Below are positions 27,575-40,002 of a stretch of 64,000 bases of DNA, piece after piece. Position 1 is the first letter of the stretch. Each line of letters starts with the position of its first letter. A program made the position numbers and the translations under genes. The stretch comes from Portunus trituberculatus (Eukaryota; Arthropoda; Malacostraca; Decapoda; Portunidae), in contig NC_059276.1 of NCBI RefSeq assembly GCF_017591435.1, positions 8,667,276-8,731,275 on the forward strand. The letters run 5' to 3'. Below the pieces are notes generated by a model. The model was not told the DNA's origin. It worked only from the letters and a program-made list of their open reading frames with translations, and made no database searches.

Positions 27575-28039
27575 GTTCAAGAGTATTATAAATTATCTCC
27601 CCTTATTTTTTATCACGATTATGTATTTCCTTTTTTTCTACGATTTTTTTAGTAATTATTGCAATATACTTGTCATTTTCTTAATTTATATATAGTTTTA
27701 ATACATAATCTATAGTTTATCATATTAGACTCTACATATTTCAGTTAATTACGAAATACTTTCATTACGAAGACAAAAATCAACCGGAAGCTTCGTTATA
27801 GTGCGTGATTTTATTGAGCACTTTTAATTTTCTGTTTTGACTTTACTTTGATTAATGCGCAATTGTTGTTCATGATACGATTTGAAAATGATCATTCCAG
27901 TGTTTATTTTGTCTTTATTTTGTCATTATGAAGAAATACGTGCGTTTGGAATACAGTTTATTCTAGCACTTACCTCTAACCACTCAGGCATTTCCTCCCA
28001 GTATTATGTGCTATAAATCACAGCCATGGTATCGTGTCG

Positions 28040-28345
28040 AGGATAAAGTTGGTGTGATGGAGGCAGAGGCGCAGACAAACTGATTCGATTCTCTTCTCCC
28101 GCGTTCTAATTGCATAATGATCGGCTTGCACGCCATCAGTTCATAAGCCGAGGTCAGATAATAACTTTTTCGACGCGTTTATTGCTTTTGATGGAAGGAG
28201 CAAGTTAGACAAACTGATTCTAAGCTCCACTCTTATATTCTAATTGCGTAATGGTCGTCTGAGACACAATTGGTGGCGTAAATATCCTAAACTCTCATGC
28301 CGGAGTCAGATAATAAATTTTTCGATGAGTTTATTGCGAGGAAGA
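28040..28345 (+). repeat. Tandem duplication of about 140 bp
   Basis: AGACAAACTGATTC, TTCTAATTGC(A/G)TAATG, TCAGATAATAA and TTTTTCGA..GTTTATTGC occur twice in order. Confidence 0.75.
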
Positions 28346-28740
28346 TAATCGACTCCTTTTTTCTTTCTCTCTCTCTCTCCCGCGGTGCTAAGAAAGGAAG
28401 AAGCTGCGATGCCCTTCTTCATTTACACCTTACACAGGTAACCACAGAGGTCTTGCTTACGATAATTCACACCTGTGCTATAATTATTAGACACACACGG
28501 GCCGGAATTGTGAAATAGTTAGTGGCTTCGTAAATTCGCACACTGAAAATCATAGAGCACAGGTGCGCGACAGGTGTGGATGTAAACAAGTCCGTAAATT
28601 AAAGGTAAGTTAAGGGCGGGAAGGGAAATTTTCTCACCTGGTAGAAGTGAGGGAGGGTTTCCGGAGCAGACCAACACCCTAATTACAGGTGAAAGGTGAG
28701 CCCAAGCCAGGCAGGTGTTTTTGGTGCTTACTTGGATGCT

Positions 28741-28746
28741 GTGTGT

Positions 28747-28799
<53 letters not shown>

Positions 28800-28975
28800 G
28801 AGGTGGTGGTGCTTCTGCGTGTGCTTGTGTTTTAATTATAGGTGTGGGTGTGGGCGTGACAGATGCAATTTATGGGCGGGCGTGGGCGTGGTGGTGGTAG
28901 TGGTGGTGTAGTGGGTGTGATGGAGATTCTGCTCCCATTCCTTGCTGACGGGAGTGTTAATTTGCACACCTGACA

Positions 28976-29052
<77 letters not shown>

Positions 29053-29124
29053 ATTCACTTTCCCTTTCACTGTTTTTCTTCTCATTGTTTCTCGGTTCGA
29101 ATCCCTGAAACACATTATCTTCAG

Positions 29125-29187
<63 letters not shown>
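28741..29187 (+). repeat. (GT)n, (CT)n, (GT)n cluster
   Basis: GT 28741-28798, CT 28977-29049 and GT 29127-29187. GGTGG-rich DNA lies in between (28800-28920). Confidence 0.96.
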
Positions 29188-29189
<2 letters not shown>

Positions 29190-29544
29190 AAAAGAAACCA
29201 GATTGAGAAAGCTACGTACGTTAAACAAAAGGTTACTGAGTAAATAAATAAAACAAACCTTACAATTTAGAGCAAACTTATCTCTAGTCATCGCGTTTTT
29301 TCTTGCTTATCTTCCGTCCGGTAAAAATAGATCCTGGTGAGTAATGTAATTTGATACCTATGTTGCTAGGGAGTAGAGACGAAAACTCAGCGTCTTTTGT
29401 AATAACAGCTGACTTTTCCTCAAACTCCGCCACTCGAAGGCAGGAACTTTATCGGCTTATCTGGAAAATGACAGTGTGACTAAGAAGGAAGAGGAAAAAT
29501 ATGCAAAAATTACGGTAAATGTCTCGGAATGATCAGGGAGTTTG

Positions 29545-30125
29545 ATCCTTGTAACCTTTAGAAATTAATTTATAGTTTAGTGAAATTACTTATCAGGGAA
29601 GGTCATCTTAATACTTATCAGTGGAAGAAGAAGGGAATGAGTGTATTTCCATTTATTTTTATTTACATATTCTTGTCATTCACGTCTTCATTATATAATC
29701 CTTTTAACATTTAGAAATCAGTTTGTACTTTAGTGAAATTACTGGTCAGGGAATGATATTTTACTATTAATCAATGAAGGAATGAGTGTATCTCCATTTA
29801 CCTTTATTTACATACTCTTGTCATTCACGTGTTGTTCACCTGCAGACGCTAATTATATAATCCTTTTAACATTTAGAAGTTAATTTGTACGCTAGTGAAA
29901 TTGCTGATAAGGGAATGATATTTTACTAATCAACGAAGGAATAAGTGTGTCTCCATTTCTTTTATTTACATACTCTTGTCATTCACGTTTTTGTTCACCC
30001 GTGGACGCTCATATGTAATCCTTTTAACATTTATAAATTAATTTGTACTTTAGTGAAATTACTGGTAAGGGGATAACATATTAGTAGTAATCAGTGAAGG
30101 AATAAGTGTATCTCCATTTTATTCT
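29545..30125 (+). repeat. Tandem array, 4 units of about 157 bp
   Basis: ATCCTTTTAACATTTAGAAA starts units at 29545, 29698, 29860 and 30018 (periods 153, 162, 158). Each also carries TTTAGTGAAATTACTGGTCA, AATGAGTGTATCTCCATTT and ACTCTTGTCATTCACGT. The period matches the unrelated array at 7053-7836. Confidence 0.9.
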
Positions 30126-31409
30126 TACATATTTTTACGTTTCCTTCATCTTTGCACGTTTATATACTCATCATTCTTACTCATCTATGTTCGTATCCTT
30201 TAAGTTCATCAGCTCACTAATACACATCTCATCACGTATTCCACACCTCTACACTCATACACACCCTTGTCACACCCATCTCCTTCACCTCTGCACGCTC
30301 ACTAACTCATCATGCTCACCTGTACACTCATTTATGCTCATTTAGGTTCACCTCCTCACTCACACACCTACCTTGACGTTCTCATCTCCTCTACACTCTA
30401 CACACCCTTGTCACCTTCTCTGTCGCCTCTTTATATGCAACCCTCCACACACAGGCGACACGGGAACACTCTGCGCTACATATCTACAGTTATGAGCGGC
30501 CACTGTGATCACGATTGGACTTTGATGTCGCCGCCTTGTACGCCCCAGGGATTTCACAGACACTGGGGAGGAGAGAGAGTCGCAGGAGGGAGAGTTTAGG
30601 TCAGGGTACTAAAAGAGGAGAGCTTTGGGTATGAGTGTAGAAGGTAACAGAGAGAGGGAGACAGAGGGATGGAGAGTGGGTGTTTCTAATTTTCATTCCT
30701 ATTTTTTACGTTCATTTTGTTTTTCATAAGTATTAGTGAAGTTAATGCAATCTCAGTGAAGTTTTGGTGAATTATGATTATTACTATTATTTCTACTGGT
30801 GAAGTTGTATTAGTGAAGTTGAAGTATTTGCCTTTGTGTTTTCTGTATTTCTAGTATTTTGTTTAGTATTAGACACAAACAATAAATAAATTGATATATA
30901 AAATTGAATAGAAATAAAGAATAAAAAAACTCTTCGAACCTAATCTAATTTTTCTCGCCTCCAGACATGAGGAGGGATGTACAAGAGATCTTCCCTAACT
31001 CGCCATGTGAAAAGCAAATGATGTTCTCGTCTTGTATTTGCCTTTTCCGCATTTATTTATTTTAGCATTTTCAAGCGTTTTTAGTTATAGTATTTTAGAA
31101 TCATGCATTTATTATCGTTTCCTTCCTTTTCTCCTTTGTTTATCTGTATGGTGTCCGATACGATGCTTTATCATCTTTCCATATTCCCACGTGAATGTAT
31201 GATTTGAGAGCGTACCGGTGCTTCTGTTTCACCTTTTCCTGATTCACTGGCTCGAGGTCCGCGTGTCTGTTTCATCTCGTGGTCGTCACCGTCATCATCG
31301 CCCCTACTATTACCTTCCCTCTCTTCGTGCAGGAGTCACCCACCATGATGGCCATAATAATGTCTTCTATTACTTTAATGATCTCCCGTCCTCTCAAGCA
31401 AGGTCTTCC

Positions 31410-31411
<2 letters not shown>

Positions 31412-31498
<87 letters not shown>
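31412..31498 (+). repeat. (CT)n microsatellite
   Basis: CT run. Smaller (AC)n(GA)n at 31660-31705, (GGT)n at 31972-31999, and (GA)n at 32079-32103 and 32184-32213 follow. Confidence 0.96.
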
Positions 31499-31501
<3 letters not shown>

Positions 31502-31666
31502 CAAACATTATATATATATTTGTTTCAACTTATAATGTTTTCATCTGTCTGATTCGGCCTCGCAGGATTGTATATAATTTTAGGATGATTATTTTCTCTC
31601 ACTTTTCACTGGTTTTAATGATATAACAAACACCATTGTAGAAAGCTGGAAACACACAGGCACACA

Positions 31667-31705
<39 letters not shown>

Positions 31706-32072
31706 TCTGACACAACATGATCAAAATATAAAAGGTTTTCGACACCCTAAAGTGTCTAAAATTGTCGGATCGAATCGCCTCTCGCCGTCCAATCCGATGC
31801 TCGCTTGGCCTGTCGGTGCCTTGATTTTCTTCATTAGCCGTGATTGCGCCTCCCTCGCCTCCTACAGGTTAGTAACGAGGTCGTGCCCTTTGATAGGCGC
31901 TGACTGGCTGGCTGCTTCTTCTTAGGGTGTGTTAGGAGGAGAAGGAGGAGGAGGAGGAGGAGGTGCAGGAGGTGGTGGTGGTGGTGGTGGTGGTGGTGGT
32001 AGTTGTGAAAGACAAGAAAGGTTAGATATGAAGTTTTGCTAGAAATTTTACAAAGAAGAAAAGTTTTGGGGA

Positions 32073-32108
<36 letters not shown>

Positions 32109-32178
32109 TAATGAGGGAAGGAAGGTAGGAAGGATAGCGGTGAAATTTAACAAGAAAAGACAAAAAGTAGGTCATATT

Positions 32179-32216
<38 letters not shown>

Positions 32217-32219
32217 AGC

Positions 32220-33180
32220 AACAAAAAAAGGAGACACGAAAAGAAAGAAAGGAAGAAAGAGAGAAAGCCGACCCCACCAAAACAACGGGGCAGGCAGGTC
32301 CTCAGTACAACTCATTATCTTGTCTTTTCCAGCCGAACTTCCAAATCCGGTTCTCGCTTCGCCTTCCCGAGTGCTTCCCGTAACCCCGCCATGTTTCACC
32401 GGGGCTCTAGGTTGCCAATTCCCTATTAAAGACCCCTCCTCTCTGTCAGACACATCAAAGAGGCCGAGAAGCATTACAAAAAAAGCACAATTAACCACCA
32501 GTCTGAGGATCGCCGCTCGCTTGTCTTGCAGGAACAGGGCTGGACGGACGGGGGACCACTGGGTGTCTGCTTAAATTACGAGGCAGGAAAGGGAGGAGGA
32601 GAAAAAGCAGTGTTTTGACAAGATTTTTAAGGTTTTTCTTGGCTCAGCGAGTGTTGGAGTGAGAGTGTCCTGCGTGTTAAGGATTTCACGATAACACCAA
32701 CCGGGGCCATCAACACCACACCTCGTTTTCTTCACGCTGTTTTCACCCGGGCGGCGTGTGCACGGAGCCACGAAAACCGAACTTAATTATTGGGAGGAAT
32801 TTCACACCTTGCTTTATTTGCCCGTCGCGGTCAGGTGAGGGGGACGCAAACAAGGAACCGTTCACTTATCACTCCGTCTTTTGTTCCCCGGTGAAACAGT
32901 ACACGTTAATTTTACCTTCAATGAAAAACGGGATGCTTAGTGGACCTTGGTATCTTGGGAAACAATTACCTGATGGGGGATGATTCACAGGTGTCGGCAG
33001 GTGAGGCAGGACACTAATTAGGGGTAGGACTTAAGGACATATTTTTGTGGGGAAGCGTTGCGTGGTGGGGAGAGAAGGAGGTTCGTGGGGGTGGATGACG
33101 AGGGTGACGTGGCGTGGAGGCAGGGGCGTTGAGTGGCAGCACAGGTGTGGGCGGAGCTCCTTATTATGTATGACAGGTGT
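32220..33180. other. Non-repetitive mixed-composition stretch, no gene recognised
   Basis: This is one of the few microsatellite-free stretches of the first 36 kb. It has balanced composition, several CAGGTG boxes (for example near 32833, 32988 and 33000) and frames of 66-108 codons without recognisable domains. It could be conserved noncoding sequence or contain small exons. Confidence 0.3.
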
Positions 33181-34376
33181 TTATTAAGTCGATACGGCCT
33201 TTGCTCTTCACTCTCATTACACCACTCACCTTTCAGCCTCCGAGCCTTCCTCCACACGTCCTACTTCTTTCTCTCCCTCCTTTAACACCTTCTTCACCTC
33301 CCAGCCTCTGTTTCTCCCTTCATTTTCTTCCTTCAGCATTTATTCACTCTCCTTATCTCTCAACCTTTCTTACCTATTTTCTTCTTTCACTCCTTCCACC
33401 ATTATCTGCTGTTTTACCCCTTTTTTTTCTTCTCTCTACGCTCCTTCTATTATTATCATCTTCTTTCATTTGCTTCCTCTAAAACTTCCTTCTAGTTAAT
33501 CTCTTTCTTGCTTATTTTCTTTCAAAAAACTCCTCTTATTTGGTTACCTTCCTCTCTTCCTTCCCTCCTCTTTCAGCATCCCACGTCCCTCCCTCCTCCA
33601 CTTTCCCTCCCATCTCATTCCCTCATCCTTTCACTAAACGTCATTCGTAGTTTATCCATCATCCTCGATCCAGCCTCTCCCTTCCCTTCCTGCTTCTATT
33701 CTGCTCTCTTACCTTGTACTATCTATTCCACTCTCTGTCCCATCCTACTCGTCCCTTCATCAATTCTCCCAGATCTCCCAACCCTTCCCTCCTCTCCTCT
33801 CCTCTCCTCTCCCACGGTCTCCTACAACAACTCTCCCGTTTATTCTCTGTATGACCTCAGCCAATCGCATATGTCTGAAAAAAAACTCCGTCGCCTAATG
33901 ATACCACATGTTTGACAAATAGAATCAAGGTTATTGCTTTCAGTTCTCAATGGCGGTCAGTGGTAGACTCGTCTCCAACACAATGCTGCCTTGCCCCACC
34001 TCATTATACTCCCGGGAGGTCTCATTGTATGCTGTAATAGGACCGTCCCGCCACTAGGTTGTACCGCCGCGGTCAACTGCCAAGTGTAGGACCCAATCTT
34101 GGTCTGTGTTGCGTCCCTGAGAGTAATGTGTGGGTGTTTTCCTTCATTAGTTCGTCTCCCGCCCTAGTCTGCATCGCATCGCATCGCTGGGTTTTTGTCA
34201 TCAGGCCCCCGCGGCGCTGCTGGGCAAAAAGTGCATGATCTTAATAACTTAGGATCACACGGCTTGACTCGACCGCGGGACTGTAGGATAAGAGGATGTA
34301 TAAAAAAAACAACCAAACATCTCAACAGGGAAGGATTCTGCAGTGCTATGTTATGTCTGATGAAAATGTGGTTTAT

Positions 34377-34422
<46 letters not shown>

Positions 34423-35238
34423 GTGAGTAAGTAAAAAAAGCTCAGTCATTTAATTTCTTTTACTGCAACAAATGAAAGAAAATAAACAGTGACGAGCAAG
34501 AGAACAAGGAACAAGAGCAGGAAAGGAAACGAAAAAGAAAATGGGAAGTTACACAATTTCCTCACCAGCTGTTTACTTATTTATTTACTTGTTTATTCAC
34601 CTTCCTTCCGCTCGCCTGCCACTCTTCCGCTGTGAGATAATTTGTGGTTGAGGAAAACGTAACGAAGGAAGGAAGAGGAGAGGTGGGTGGGTCATTTCGA
34701 AGGGTGAACTGAAGAAAATAAAGGAAGAGATAAGAAGGAAGAGGAAAATGAGATAATAATGAATAATAAAGTTGGAATATAATAGAAGCAGGAAAAACAA
34801 GGTAAAAGAAAGGAAAATGCAGTAAGAGGAAAGAAGGAAATTGTATAAAAAAGAGGAAGAAGAACTAGTAAGACTAATATATGCATGGAAAAGAGAAAAA
34901 CAAACACAGGATGATGAAAATAACCCTTTACACAGAACCTGTACAAAATGATAGCAGTGATAACGAAAAAAAAAAAAAAGAGCATCAGAAATAAATAAAA
35001 AAAATATGATAAGAAATAACAGGCCAAGATTAAGATTATAGCAAGAAAAATAATAACAACAATAGCGAAATCAAGCAAGTGAAATAACGTCTGGGGATAC
35101 GCGGAGGTGAGGCGACGTGAGAGGAGAGGAAGAGAGGAAGGCAAGACCAGGAATGAATGAACTGTGGTATTTACTCGAGGCAAACAGACGCCAGCACGGA
35201 TCAGCCTGTTGGAGGTGAAGCCTGGGTCGCGAGAACCT

Positions 35239-35300
<62 letters not shown>

Positions 35301-35415
35301 TGTTGTTGTTGTTGTTGTTGTTGTAGTAGTAATAGGTGTAGTAGTGGGGGAGGAGGAGGAGGAGGAAGAGCAGGAAGACGTTGGAGTTCGGATCATTTGT
35401 TGAGTTTAAGTATTA

Positions 35416-35490
<75 letters not shown>

Positions 35491-36400
35491 GTGACGTATA
35501 ATGAAGCTGTTGTTGTTATTTCGTCGAATCATCGTATTACTTTTCCTAATTATGCTTAGTTGGTGGTCTCCTCCTCTTCCTCCTCCTCCTCCTAAGTCAG
35601 AGTAGCGAATGAGCAATAAAAGCAAACACACGCTAAGAGAAAGAGACAGAGAGCAATAATTATCCCAGCCAGTGAGAAATCAAAGAAAAGAAATAGAGAA
35701 AAGCATCGCACGTCCTGAGTCTCCCTGTCTTGAATTGTGAATGTGACGAAGCGATGAAGTTGTCGACCCTCTCACTGTTGTTTTGCTGCCTGTCAATTTA
35801 TCCAGCCATTCTCTACGTCAATTTGGCGTTTAACTTTTACGAGTCAAAATGAGAGAGTCTTGAAGGATAAAACTAAGGAAAAAGTGAATGTATATATATG
35901 AATGAAGGGATTGGTGTGAAGCAGCGAGGTTTTGGTAAAGGAAGAGAATAAGAAAGTTGAATAGGGAAGGTAAGAATGATGAAGGGAAAGGAGGAAGTGT
36001 AGTGTTGCTATGAATATCTTACTTTTGAATATGGTTGAGTGTCATTGCTTTGATAACGTGTCAAAATTGCTCGATACTTTGATATTTATACTACTAAGAT
36101 ACTTATGATTGTTGATACTTTTTTAGATCAACTACCGGAGATAAGTGTCATGGATTTGTTAATGGCACGAAATTGTGAAATGATAACACTAGTAAAACAA
36201 CGATGAATGTTAATATTAACCTGTAAAAGTGTTGTTATTGCTATCCTACAATTTCCCTGTAGATCAATGACGTGAATTTCATAAACAGGTAAAGGAAATG
36301 TTATGATGTTACTACTACAGCATTTATGATCGTGAATAGACTGCAAATATTGACATGACAGCTGTTGAGCACTATCGTATTACTGTTTATTGTTCAAACT
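33180..36400. other. Desert: C/T-rich tract, single-copy DNA, microsatellites
   Basis: 33180-33830 is pyrimidine-rich and 33900-34430 is single-copy with a (GT)n at 34379-34425. 34440-35150 is purine-rich and 35500-36400 is AT-rich single-copy. No gene recognised. Confidence 0.5.
35237..35487 (+). repeat. (GTA)n(GTT)n and (CT)n
   Basis: GTA 35237-35300, then GTT to 35325, a GGA-rich patch, and CT 35420-35487. Together they produce the 234-codon reverse frame with a poly-Thr start. Confidence 0.96.
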
Positions 36401-36416
36401 ACCTGAGCACCTCCAG

Positions 36417-36470
36417 CCAATCACAAGACCAGCTAGCAGTGACGTCACGGAATCCCACGCCAGTCATTGG
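36417..36470. promoter_or_regulatory. CCAAT - CRE - ATTGG symmetric regulatory module
   Basis: CCAAT at 36417-36421, a full palindromic CRE (TGACGTCA) at 36440-36447 and an inverted CCAAT (ATTGG) at 36466-36470 are spaced nearly symmetrically. Known: NF-Y and CREB/ATF sites combined in this way are characteristic of animal proximal promoters, including bidirectional ones. No exon with a recognisable product was found on either side. Confidence 0.4.
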
Positions 36471-37207
36471 TGGAGTATCTAATGGAGAAACTCAGTCATT
36501 GCTTCAGTAATTTTGCTAAACAAGGAAGAGGATAACCTTCGTGGATTTGCAAGACGCATCAGTGGAGGAAATACGGATTTACTTCAACCGCAGACGAGAA
36601 AAAATATGTTAAAAGGAAGCAGAACAAAGCCTGGGGAGAATAATATTATAAAACCAAGTAATGATATGCATCTTACTTCACACATCATGATTCCCAGGCC
36701 ATTACAGTCCTCAAATGTTTATCCTTGCAAGCATAACTATATATCTTTTGTTTGCATTTATGTAGAGAGGAACGGGTGGGGAGGAAGGAAGGCTGACCAC
36801 ACGCAGTAGAAGGTTGATTCAATGGTTCGGTGGTTCATGCGTCCTGTGCCTCGTTGCATGGACAGCTGTTGGTGCAATGCGTCGCTTCCTGACTCGCAAT
36901 ACTGAGCGGTGACACGCCCTTCTATTAGCATTGGCTGTGTTGGCCGGCCTTGATCGTGCCCCCATTGTGTGGCGTGAATGGGAGGAAGTACGGGAGGAGA
37001 GGGGAGGAGAGGCAGGGATGGTGGAGAGAGGACATGGAAAACGGGAAGGGAGGGGGAGATAGTTTACGTCACTTTGTTACTCATATGCTTTACATTTACA
37101 AACTCAACTTTTGGTATTTCAAGCTCAAAAGAATCATCTAATTCCATAAAAAGAAGAAAATGTACCGAAATGATTCATAGCGTTATTACAATCCTATCAG
37201 TAATCAT

Positions 37208-37219
37208 TGCGCATGCGTC
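37208..37219. promoter_or_regulatory. NRF1-like site upstream of GC-rich exon-like block
   Basis: TGCGCATGCGTC at this position is identical to the site at 43851-43862 in reverse. It is followed by a GC-rich, low-repeat block (37220-37470). That block ends at ATGTTGTGCTTTCCTG|GTGAGT, a start-codon and donor-like arrangement on the plus strand. Confidence 0.35.
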
Positions 37220-37309
37220 GTAAGGAAAGTGGGGGTGCGATTACCCAGAAGTCTTCGGCCAGGTAGGAGGCAGTGTGAAGAGGGCAGCGGCCGAGAGCGG
37301 AGCGGCGTG

Positions 37310-37475
37310 GTGAGCAATGATGCTTCGGGACAGTGGGTCTGGAGGTTCGTGAGGCTTCGTTGTGGTGCTGTGGGCTGACTGGACGGTGGGTGGAAGGCCG
37401 GCCGGTGGTGACTCTGTGGCGGTGGCGGAAACCTACCTGGATGTTCTGGCATGTTGTGCTTTCCTGGTGAGTTGT
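37310..37475 (+). repeat. Exon-like repeat, copy 1 (of three)
   Basis: It contains ATGCTTCGGGACAGTGGGTC, a GAGGCTTCGTTGTGG block, then AACCTACCTGGA and a terminal CCTGGTGAGTTGTTA donor-like string. The same blocks in the same order recur at 38750-38870 and, truncated, at 39390-39480. No long open frame crosses it. It may be a duplicated noncoding or 5'-UTR exon. Confidence 0.5.
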
Positions 37476-38219
37476 TAATGATATTTATTCTTTATGCAAG
37501 GGGGGAAGCTGGCCACGGGGAACAAAAAAAAAATAAAAATAAAAAAAAGGCTCACTTGATTGCCAGTTCCTTTAAAGTGTGTTACTTAATTTGGGTGGTC
37601 ATTAGTTCAGTGTCAGTACTTTCACGAGTGTTCAGTGGCAGTGCAGTTAGTGGTCGTTAGGCTTTGTGAATGCAGTGGTGAGGCGTATAGAGGCGTTTCA
37701 GAGCGAGTGCTAATATGTTCGTTTTTTTTCCAGGTATCACTCGTGTAGCAGCGTCATGGAGCGTCCGACTCAAACTGTGTCCTCTCCGGCTCTTCTCGTC
37801 CCGGCTAGACTGCACTCCTGTCTGGTAATGTTGAGTATAACGTAATGTGATGGAAAGGGGTGTATTTATTGAGGAAGATGGCACCACTGGAAAGCATAGT
37901 ATATAAATGAAACTTAACGTAACTAGTAGTGTAATCTTTTGTCTAATTGGTGTGTAATTTGTTTAACTGAAGCATTTATTCGTGTATTTCCGTTGTCATT
38001 GTTTCATCGCTTTCACAATAAGAATTTGTAGCGTCTAAAATCTCAATATGAAAAGTAAGTTCGGATCACAGTAAAAGGTAATTCAAGACTATGTAATTAA
38101 AGTTTTGGATTAAATTGTCCTTAATGGCACAAACCACCAGGTATAATCGTAACTTGAGCGTCATTATCTAATGGGACAAGGTTGAGGGAAGAGTAATAGT
38201 CCGTAGTTTGGTAATTTGA

Positions 38220-38520
38220 GTACTGGAGGGCCGGAGGGTGGGGAGGAAACATCGGGGGTGGAGAGGAAGGTAAGGAGAGGCCAGATGGGGCAAGCAGAGA
38301 GGGCGGAAAGAGGGCAGAGTAGATAGGGAGGAGGTGGAAGGAGAGGACGGAAAGTTGGTAGAGAGTACATAGGGAGGGGGAAGATAGGGAGAGGACATAT
38401 GGGACAACGAGAGAAGGTAGGGGGTAGGAACGGGAAGAAAAAGGCAGGAAAAGAGACGGGCGGAAGGTAGGGAGAGAGCACATATAGGTAGGTAGGGAAG
38501 CAGAAACAGCGTGGGGTAGA
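38220..38520 (+). other. Purine-rich degenerate minisatellite
   Basis: Repeated AGGGAGAG, GGTAGGGAG and GGGCGGAAAG motifs with irregular 45-60 base spacing. The Pro-rich reverse frames across it are artefacts. Confidence 0.5.
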
Positions 38521-38625
38521 AGGTAAATGAGCAAACATGTAGAACCTCTATAGATTACCTTCAGTATTTTTGTATTTGATTTGGTATACCCGAATTTTTT
38601 AAGTGTTTCGTTGTCTTACCTGGAT

Positions 38626-38870
38626 GTTCATCAGATGTGTGCGCGCGCATGCGTGATAGATATGGTGACGACGTAGTGGTGGAGACAAATAAAGGATACT
38701 GTAGTCTATATTTTTAGATTTTTTATTGGTTCTTTTTTTCAGTGCTGCTTCGGAACAACGGGTTGTGAGGCTTGACTCTGGACGGTCGGCTGGTGGTGGC
38801 TGGCTAAATAAAACCTACGTGGAAAGCTGTGTCGTGTTATGCTTCCTGTGGTGAGTTGTTACACATTTAG
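38626..38870 (+). repeat. Exon-like repeat, copy 2, with NRF1-like leader
   Basis: It starts with a GCGCGCGCATGCGTGATA leader, followed by GATATGGTGACGACGTAGTGG, then ctttttttcag| and TGCTGCTTCGGAACAACGGG. It continues through GGACGGTCGGCTGGTGGTGG to TTCCTGTG|GTGAGTTGTTAC. The repeated block is therefore bounded by an acceptor-like and a donor-like signal, as in a duplicated exon. Confidence 0.55.
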
Positions 38871-39213
38871 CTGTTCATAGTGTGCCAGTACGTTGTAATT
38901 GAAATAATGAAATTGTGTATATTATTTATTATAAAGTAATTGAAGTAAGTGATATAAAGTAATTGAAGAAGTGAAACAAATCATATTTATTTATTAAGTA
39001 GTAATTGAAGTAAGTGAAACAAATCAAGTAAGCTTATTTTATATATTTTATTATTATATTGTTACAGTAGTAGGGACTATATTATTTTATTAATATTATT
39101 TTATTAATATATTTTATTGTTACAGTAGGGACTAACTAATTAATTATCTCCGCAGGGCCTCGTGAAGCAGTGTGACAGTTCTTGAAAACCAGTCAGCACT
39201 CACTGGGAGGCTA

Positions 39214-39582
39214 CTACAATACGTACGCGTTCATGATTTGGAGAGTAGCGGCATCGCACCGTGTGTCACTAGGATGTTGTTCCATCAGATGAGTGCGCGC
39301 GCATGCGTGATATGGTGACGACGTAGTGGTGGAAACAAATGAAGGGATACTGTAGTCTATAAATTTAGATTTTTTATTGGTTCTTTTTATTTCAGTGCTG
39401 CTTCGGGACAACGGGTCCGGTGAGGCTTCATTGTGGCGCGGCGGCTTGACTCTGGACGGTCGGCTGGTGGTGGCTACACACAATACGAGTACGCGTTCAT
39501 CACTTCGATCAAGATTTGGCCTGTAAGATGGAGGGAGAGTAGCGGCATCGCACCGTGTGTCGTCACTAGGAGATAGATACAC
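39214..39582 (+). repeat. Exon-like repeat, copy 3, plus internal duplication
   Basis: 39283-39475 repeats 38626-38815 at high identity, including the GCGCGCGCATGCGTGATATG leader and the tttatttcag|TGCTGCTTCGGGACAACGGG junction. In addition GAGAGTAGCGGCATCGCACC with its GTGTGTC(GTC)ACTAGGA extension occurs twice (39240-39273 and 39535-39572). That duplication explains the doubled DTRCDAATL in the reverse-strand frame. Confidence 0.6.
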
Positions 39583-39649
39583 TGCGAAAATTAGGGCTTA
39601 TTGTCTGTTTTCAAACAGGGCTGTATGTTTTCAAATAAACTAAGTTTGT

Positions 39650-39850
39650 CACCATATTACTACTCTCACCTGTAGCCGTTTCCGTCACCATATTACTACT
39701 ACTCTCACCTGTAGCCGTTTCCGTCTATTGTCCTCCCCTGCGTTCTTCTTTTTCCTAGATTCCGTCTACTCTGCGTTCATCCATCCCCTGCCGAGTTACG
39801 CTTTCCTAGATTCCGTCTACTCTGCGTTCATCCATCATCCCTGCCGAGTT
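39650..39850 (+). repeat. Two adjacent short direct duplications
   Basis: CACCATATTACTACTCTCAC followed by CTGTAGCCGTTTCCGTC occurs twice (about 39652, 39686). TTCCTAGATTCCGTCTACTC followed by TGCGTTCATCCATC occurs twice (about 39753, 39804). Confidence 0.85.
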
Positions 39851-39961
39851 CCGCTCAACCGCCCCTTTCAATTACGTCAAACCTGTTCACGTGACGCAAT
39901 CATTCAACGAGTTCGTGATTAAATTCAGAGTATCGGAGAGAGCAGGCCCAACAGTTAAAAA

Positions 39962-40002
39962 ATTGAGGGGTAGTAATAGTATAATTATTACTACCCCTCA
40001 AT
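39962..40002. repeat. Perfect 16 bp stem hairpin
   Basis: ATTGAGGGGTAGTAAT (39962-39977) and ATTACTACCCCTCAAT (39987-40002) are perfect inverted repeats around a 9-base loop. It is not long enough for a typical animal pre-miRNA and no poly-T tract follows. Confidence 0.8.

Noticed and set aside
29090..29110. tRNA B-box-like GGTTCGAATCCC
   Set aside because: Preceded by a (CT)n microsatellite, so no tRNA body is possible.
34692..35396. 234-codon minus frame beginning in poly-Thr
   Set aside because: Starts in a (GTA)n(GTT)n array, then T-rich composition. No recognisable protein.
39214..39582. 122-codon minus frame with internal DTRCDAATL repeat
   Set aside because: The peptide repeat follows from DNA duplication, and the frame crosses acceptor-like junctions of the opposite strand.
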